Below are positions 60,297 through 64,000 of a DNA stretch of 64,000 nucleotides, piece after piece. Made by a program: the position numbers and the translations under genes. Every line of letters begins with the position of its first letter. Position 1 is the first letter of the stretch. The notes under the pieces are model-generated. The model was not told the DNA's origin. It searched no databases and was given only the letters and a program-made list of their open reading frames with translations. The stretch comes from Burkholderia dolosa (GTDB lineage: Bacteria > Pseudomonadota > Gammaproteobacteria > Burkholderiales > Burkholderiaceae), in assembly GCF_902499135.1 (NCBI RefSeq), contig NZ_CABVPR010000026.1:1-64000 (forward strand), given 5' to 3'.

Positions 60297-60302
60297 TAGA
60301 AT
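60297..60302 (+). promoter_or_regulatory. Candidate accA -10
   Basis: TAGAAT (five of six), 33 bp upstream of the accA ATG. A partial -35, TTTTGC, lies 16 bp upstream. Confidence 0.4.
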
Positions 60303-60335
60303 ACGCGCTGCCGCAAGACCCAAGGATTCGAACAC

Positions 60336-61307
60336 ATGAAGACCACGTTTCTGGATTTCGAACAGCCGATCGCCGAACTCGAGGCCAAGATCGAGGAGTT
60401 GCGATTCGTGCAGGACGACTCGGCTGTCGATATTTCGGAAGAAATCGAGCGTCTGTCGAAGAAAAGCCAGCAACTGACGAAGGACCTCTACGCGAATCTC
60501 ACGCCGTGGCAGGTTTCGCAGATCGCGCGGCATCCGCAGCGTCCGTACACGCTCGATTACGTTGCGGAACTGTTTACCGATTTTCACGAACTGCATGGCG
60601 ACCGCGCATTTGCGGACGATCTGTCGATCGTCGGCGGTCTCGCGCGCTTCGGCGGCCATCCGTGCATGGTGATCGGCCATCAGAAGGGCCGCGACACGAA
60701 GGAGCGCGCGGCGCGCAACTTCGGGATGCCGCGCCCGGAAGGCTATCGCAAGGCCGAACGTCTGATGCGCCTTGCCGAGAAGTTCGGCTTGCCGATCTTC
60801 ACGTTCGTCGACACGCCGGGCGCGTATCCGGGCATCGGCGCGGAAGAGCGCGGCCAGTCGGAGGCGATCGGCCGCAACCTGTACGTGATGGCCGAGCTGA
60901 AGACGCCGATCATCACGACCGTGATCGGCGAGGGCGGCTCGGGCGGCGCGCTCGCGATCGCGGTCGCCGATACCGTGATGATGCTGCAGTTCTCGACCTA
61001 CTCGGTGATCTCGCCGGAAGGCTGCGCGTCGATCCTGTGGAAGAGCGCCGCGAAGGCGCCCGAAGCTGCGGAGGCGCTCGGCCTGACCGCGCATCGACTG
61101 AAGGCGCTGGGGCTGATCGACAAGATCGTCAACGAGCCGCTCGGCGGCGCGCACCGCGATCCGAAGGGCATGGCTGCGCTGCTGCGCCGCGCGCTTGCCG
61201 ATTCGCTGCGCCAGTTCCAGGGCATGAGCATCGATGCGCTGCGCGAGCGCCGCTTCGAGCGCCTGATGGCCTACGGCAAGTTCAAGGAAACCACGCCGGG
61301 CGCATGA
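60336..61307 (+). CDS. accA: Acetyl-CoA carboxylase carboxyltransferase subunit alpha
   Basis: Transfers carboxyl from biotin to acetyl-CoA to make malonyl-CoA for fatty acid synthesis, together with AccD. The 323 residues match the family. Hallmarks are an N-terminal coiled coil (about 10-50) and the crotonase-like core [24 protein letters not shown] and [15 protein letters not shown]. It sits between the glycosylase and tilS. Confidence 0.97.
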   Translation: MKTTFLDFEQPIAELEAKIEELRFVQDDSAVDISEEIERLSKKSQQLTKDLYANLTPWQVSQIARHPQRPYTLDYVAELFTDFHELHGDRAFADDLSIVGGLARFGGHPCMVIGHQKGRDTKERAARNFGMPRPEGYRKAERLMRLAEKFGLPIFTFVDTPGAYPGIGAEERGQSEAIGRNLYVMAELKTPIITTVIGEGGSGGALAIAVADTVMMLQFSTYSVISPEGCASILWKSAAKAPEAAEALGLTAHRLKALGLIDKIVNEPLGGAHRDPKGMAALLRRALADSLRQFQGMSIDALRERRFERLMAYGKFKETTPGA

Positions 61308-61350
61308 CCCGCGTATCGATGATGCGCGCCGCCCGGCGCGCGCTTGCGTC

Positions 61351-62757
61351 GTGATCCCGCCGACCGAATTCTCCGCCGACCGCGTCGTACTCGATGCGGT
61401 CGGCGTTGCGCTTGCGGACATGCCGTCCGATGCGCGCATCGCGATCGCGTACAGCGGCGGGCTCGATTCGACGGTGCTGCTCGATGCGGCCGTGCGTGTC
61501 GCCGGCGCGTCACGCTGCATTGCGCTGCACGTGCATCACGGTCTGAGCGCGAATGCGAATGCGTGGGCCGCGCACGCGCAGGCCACCGCGACGCGGCTCG
61601 GCGTCGCGTTCGAATCGATGCGCGTCGACGTGCCGCGCGACAGCGGCCTCGGCATCGAGGCGAGCGCGCGGGAGAGCCGCTACGCGGCGCTCGACGCGAT
61701 GTGCGAGGCGCACGGCGCGGCCGCGCTATGGATCGCGCAACATGCGGACGATCAGGCGGAGACGGTCCTGCTGCAGTTGCTGCGCGGCGCCGGAATCGCA
61801 GGGCTGGCCGCGATGGCGCCGCGCTATCGTCCCGGCGGCGCGAGCGTCGAGCGCGTACGGCCGCTGCTGCGGCTGTTGCGCGCGCAACTGGAGCGCTATG
61901 CGGCGCAGCGCGATCTCGCATGGATCGACGACGAATCGAACGGCGATACGCGCTACGCGCGCAATGCGCTGCGCATCGACGTGCTGCCGACGCTCGCCGT
62001 TCACTTTCCCGGTTTTCGCGATGCGCTCGGTCGCGCCGCGCAGCATGCGGCTGCCGCGCAGCGGCTGCTCGACGATCTGGCCGAACTCGATTTCGCGGGC
62101 GCGGCGCGCGACGATGGACGTGCACTGTCGCGCGATGCGCTGATCGCGTTCGACGACGTGCGCGGCGCGAACCTGCTGCGCTTCTGGATGCGGCGGCTCG
62201 GCCTGCCGGGTGCATCGGCCGCACGGCTCGCGAACATGATGCGGCAGCTGCGCGACGCGCACGATGCGCACGCGCTGCGTGTCGATCATGCGGGACAGTG
62301 CCTGCGGCTCTATCGCGACGCGATCTATTGGGAGGCCGGCGACAGTACCGAGCCGGCGGATGACGATACCGGGATGGCGCGCCCCGACGCCGTGCTGGCA
62401 TGGGACGGCCAGCAGGTCTGGCATCTGCCGGCATGGCGCGGCACGTTCGTGTTCGCACCGGCGGACGCCGGCAGCGACGGTGCGGTGCCGGAAGCGCTGC
62501 TGCGCAGTGCGAGACTCGTCGCGCGCGCCCGTGCCGGCGGCGAGCGGATGCGCACGTCGCCGGGCGGCCCCCGTCGCACGCTGAAGAACCTGTTCCAGGA
62601 GCGCGGCGTGCCGGCATGGCAGCGCGACGTGCCGCTGCTGTTCGTCGGCGAGCGGCTCATCTACGTGCCGCGGCTCGGCGTCGATCGGGATGCCGAGCCG
62701 GCCGACGACCGTCCGTGGCGCCGGATCGACTGGCGTCCCGATGTGCTGATCGCATAG
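61351..62757 (+). CDS. tilS: tRNA(Ile)-lysidine synthetase
   Basis: Converts cytidine 34 of the minor isoleucine tRNA to lysidine, switching codon reading from AUG to AUA. The 468-residue protein starts at GTG. It has the PP-loop ATP-binding motif SGGLDS (35-40), AQHADDQAETVLLQLLRGAGI and the C-terminal RGGERMR-like segment AGGERMRTSPGGPRRTLK. The accA-tilS order is a common proteobacterial pairing. Confidence 0.94.
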   Translation: MIPPTEFSADRVVLDAVGVALADMPSDARIAIAYSGGLDSTVLLDAAVRVAGASRCIALHVHHGLSANANAWAAHAQATATRLGVAFESMRVDVPRDSGLGIEASARESRYAALDAMCEAHGAAALWIAQHADDQAETVLLQLLRGAGIAGLAAMAPRYRPGGASVERVRPLLRLLRAQLERYAAQRDLAWIDDESNGDTRYARNALRIDVLPTLAVHFPGFRDALGRAAQHAAAAQRLLDDLAELDFAGAARDDGRALSRDALIAFDDVRGANLLRFWMRRLGLPGASAARLANMMRQLRDAHDAHALRVDHAGQCLRLYRDAIYWEAGDSTEPADDDTGMARPDAVLAWDGQQVWHLPAWRGTFVFAPADAGSDGAVPEALLRSARLVARARAGGERMRTSPGGPRRTLKNLFQERGVPAWQRDVPLLFVGERLIYVPRLGVDRDAEPADDRPWRRIDWRPDVLIA

Positions 62758-62846
62758 CGCGGGCGCCGCGTTCCGGACGCGCGGCGGCGCGCGATTTTCA
62801 CCATCTGGTAAACGGCGCCGGAATACCTGCCGGCAAGGGCGGCGGC

Positions 62847-62875
62847 TTGTCAAGCGTGCGTCTATCGGGTACGCT
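62847..62875 (+). promoter_or_regulatory. Candidate lysC promoter
   Basis: TTGTCA (five of six), a 17 bp spacer and TACGCT (three of six). It implies a leader of about 220 bases upstream of lysC. Confidence 0.4.
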
Positions 62876-62922
62876 CGGACGTTTGCTCGGCTCGATTTTC
62901 GAGCGATCTGTGCAGGTTTTCC

Positions 62923-62979
62923 GCGTGACGTACCCGGTTTGCGCGGCCCGATCGGCCTTGCGGGCAAAATCCGTCACGC
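62923..62979 (+). ncRNA. Predicted structured RNA in the lysC leader
   Basis: The outer stem GCGTGACG/CGTCACGC (8 bp) encloses an inner TTTGC/GCAAA stem and an apical GGCC/GGCC pairing around a CGATC loop. Together these could form one long interrupted hairpin. It has no known-class motif that I recognise and is neither a lysine riboswitch nor a T-box. It could be a regulatory leader, but this rests only on base pairing and position. Confidence 0.3.
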
Positions 62980-63100
62980 TCGCGTGTTGCGTCCCAGCCG
63001 TCTTCCCCGTCGTCCGTCCACAGCCACAAGCCGCGTGACCGAACGGCAACGCGGCTTGCCCTGCGCGCCCGTGCGGTCTCTCCTTCAGTTCAGAACGACA

Positions 63101-64000
63101 ATGGCACTCATCGTACACAAATACGGCGGCACTTCGATGGGCTCGGTCGAGCGCATCAAGAACGTCGCGAAACGCGTCGCAAAATGGCATCAGGCCGGGC
63201 ACCAGATGGTGGTCGTGCCGTCTGCGATGTCCGGCGAAACCAACCGTCTGCTCGGTCTCGCGAAAGAGATTTCGAGCCAGCCGAGCCCGCGCGAGCTCGA
63301 CATGATCGCGTCGACCGGCGAGCAGGTCAGCGTCGGCCTGCTGTCGATCGCGCTGCAGGAAATCGGCGTCGAGGCCGTCAGCTATGCGGGCTGGCAAGTG
63401 CCGATCAAGACGGACAGCGCGTTCACGAAGGCGCGCATTCACTCGATCGACGACGAACGCGTGAAAGCCGATCTGAACGCAGGCAAGGTCGTGATCATTA
63501 CGGGCTTTCAGGGCGTCGATCCTGACGGCCACATCACGACGCTGGGGCGCGGCGGTTCCGACACGTCGGCGGTCGCGGTCGCGGCCGCGCTGGGCGCCGA
63601 AGAGTGCCTGATCTATACGGACGTCGACGGCGTCTATACGACCGATCCGCGCGTCGTCGAAGAGGCGCGCCGCCTCGATCGCGTGACGTTCGAGGAGATG
63701 CTGGAAATGGCGAGCCTCGGCTCGAAGGTTCTGCAGATCCGCTCGGTCGAATTCGCCGGCAAATACCAGGTGAAGACGCGTGTGCTGTCGAGCCTGACCG
63801 ATCCGCTGATTGCGCTCGACGAAGAAATGCGCTCGGGCACCCTGATTACTTTTGAAGAAGACGAGACCATGGAAAAGGCAGTCATTTCCGGCATCGCGTT
63901 TCAGCGCGACGAAGCACGCATCGCTGTGATGGGCGTGCCCGACAAGCCCGGTATCGCGTATCAGATCCTCGGCCCGGTCGCCGACGCGAACGTCGACGTC
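63101..64000 (+). CDS. lysC: Aspartokinase (3'-truncated by window)
   Basis: Phosphorylates aspartate, the first step to lysine, threonine, methionine and diaminopimelate. The 300 visible residues start [19 protein letters not shown]. They include the kinase motifs [13 protein letters not shown] and [15 protein letters not shown], and the beginning of the ACT domain ([21 protein letters not shown]). The frame is open to the window edge. A functional connection to dapA at 42.3 kb is clear by pathway, but not by operon. End-product feedback through the ACT domains is the known family control. Confidence 0.95.
   Translation, partial: MALIVHKYGGTSMGSVERIKNVAKRVAKWHQAGHQMVVVPSAMSGETNRLLGLAKEISSQPSPRELDMIASTGEQVSVGLLSIALQEIGVEAVSYAGWQVPIKTDSAFTKARIHSIDDERVKADLNAGKVVIITGFQGVDPDGHITTLGRGGSDTSAVAVAAALGAEECLIYTDVDGVYTTDPRVVEEARRLDRVTFEEMLEMASLGSKVLQIRSVEFAGKYQVKTRVLSSLTDPLIALDEEMRSGTLITFEEDETMEKAVISGIAFQRDEARIAVMGVPDKPGIAYQILGPVADANVDV

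Larger units (their letters stand above)
62758..63100. other. lysC leader and promoter region
   Basis: 343 bp between tilS and lysC. It holds a candidate promoter (62847-62875), a GCTCGA-TTT-TCGAGC hairpin at 62890-62904, a branched structure at 62923-62979 and a 9 bp stem AAGCCGCGT/ACGCGGCTT at 63028-63057. No gene is supported. Confidence 0.55.

Noticed and set aside
62758-63100. Lysine riboswitch or tRNA gene upstream of lysC.
   Set aside because: No lysine-riboswitch core, T-box motif or tRNA T-arm sequence is seen. Only simple hairpins are present.

Overview
The window is a 64 kb piece of a GC-rich betaproteobacterial chromosome. Gene orders, GC-saturated third codon positions and the phasin, PDH, isc and lut arrangements point strongly to Burkholderia sensu lato, most likely the B. 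cepacia complex. The species cannot be fixed from sequence alone. About 60 protein genes are supported. I see no rRNA, tRNA, CRISPR array, prophage, integrase or complete insertion sequence. Both ends cut a gene: the pyruvate dehydrogenase E2 gene on the left and aspartokinase lysC on the right.

Layout. 1-3.1 kb: end of a pyruvate dehydrogenase operon (E2, then an E3 carrying its own lipoyl domain), with a palindromic intergenic repeat between the genes. 3.2-5.7 kb: a phasin under a promoter flanked by two PhaR-like operators, then the D,D-endopeptidase pbpG with its own promoter. 5.7-9.3 kb: an IclR regulator divergent from lutA-lutB (lactate oxidation; no lutC nearby) and a small membrane protein. 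9.3-15.9 kb: a phosphatase gene and the complete isc operon iscR-iscS-iscU-iscA-hscB-hscA-fdx-iscX. Its promoter lies inside two tandem type-1 IscR boxes, and two terminators follow it. 16-22.8 kb (minus): a glycine-zipper membrane protein, then lysS, prfB (with the programmed +1 frameshift), recJ and a conserved hypothetical gene.

22.9-29.3 kb (plus): lolC-lolD lipoprotein export genes, a TatD nuclease, comEC and an alpha/beta hydrolase. 29.5-34 kb: pyrG-kdsA-eno-ftsB. 34-36 kb (minus): a small lipoprotein, hslO and a gamma-carbonic anhydrase. 36.2-45.3 kb (plus): a ferritin-like protein, a hydrolase, PHP phosphatase-yciO, a site-2 protease, trpS, a methyltransferase, dapA-bamC and a metallo-beta-lactamase-fold protein. 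45.4-52.8 kb: an Ala/Ser-repeat lipoprotein, the JmjC ribosomal oxygenase gene (divergent from slyD), an odd secreted metallophosphoesterase-like protein, mutS and suhB. 53-57.7 kb: trmJ, cysE, lpxH, two cyclophilins and a TPR protein. 57.9-64 kb: cysS, an AlkA-like glycosylase, accA, tilS and lysC.

This is mainly conserved housekeeping chromosome: Fe-S cluster assembly, translation factors, DNA repair, envelope biogenesis and central metabolism. I did not find a convincing new multi-gene system. The most useful second-look items are regulatory (phasin operators, isc promoter, lysC leader, hairpins inside the isc operon), a secreted metallophosphoesterase-like protein lacking its expected metal ligands, an Ala/Ser heptad lipoprotein, an IscR with altered cysteine spacing, a small uncharacterised membrane protein with a hairpin leader, and lutAB without an adjacent lutC.
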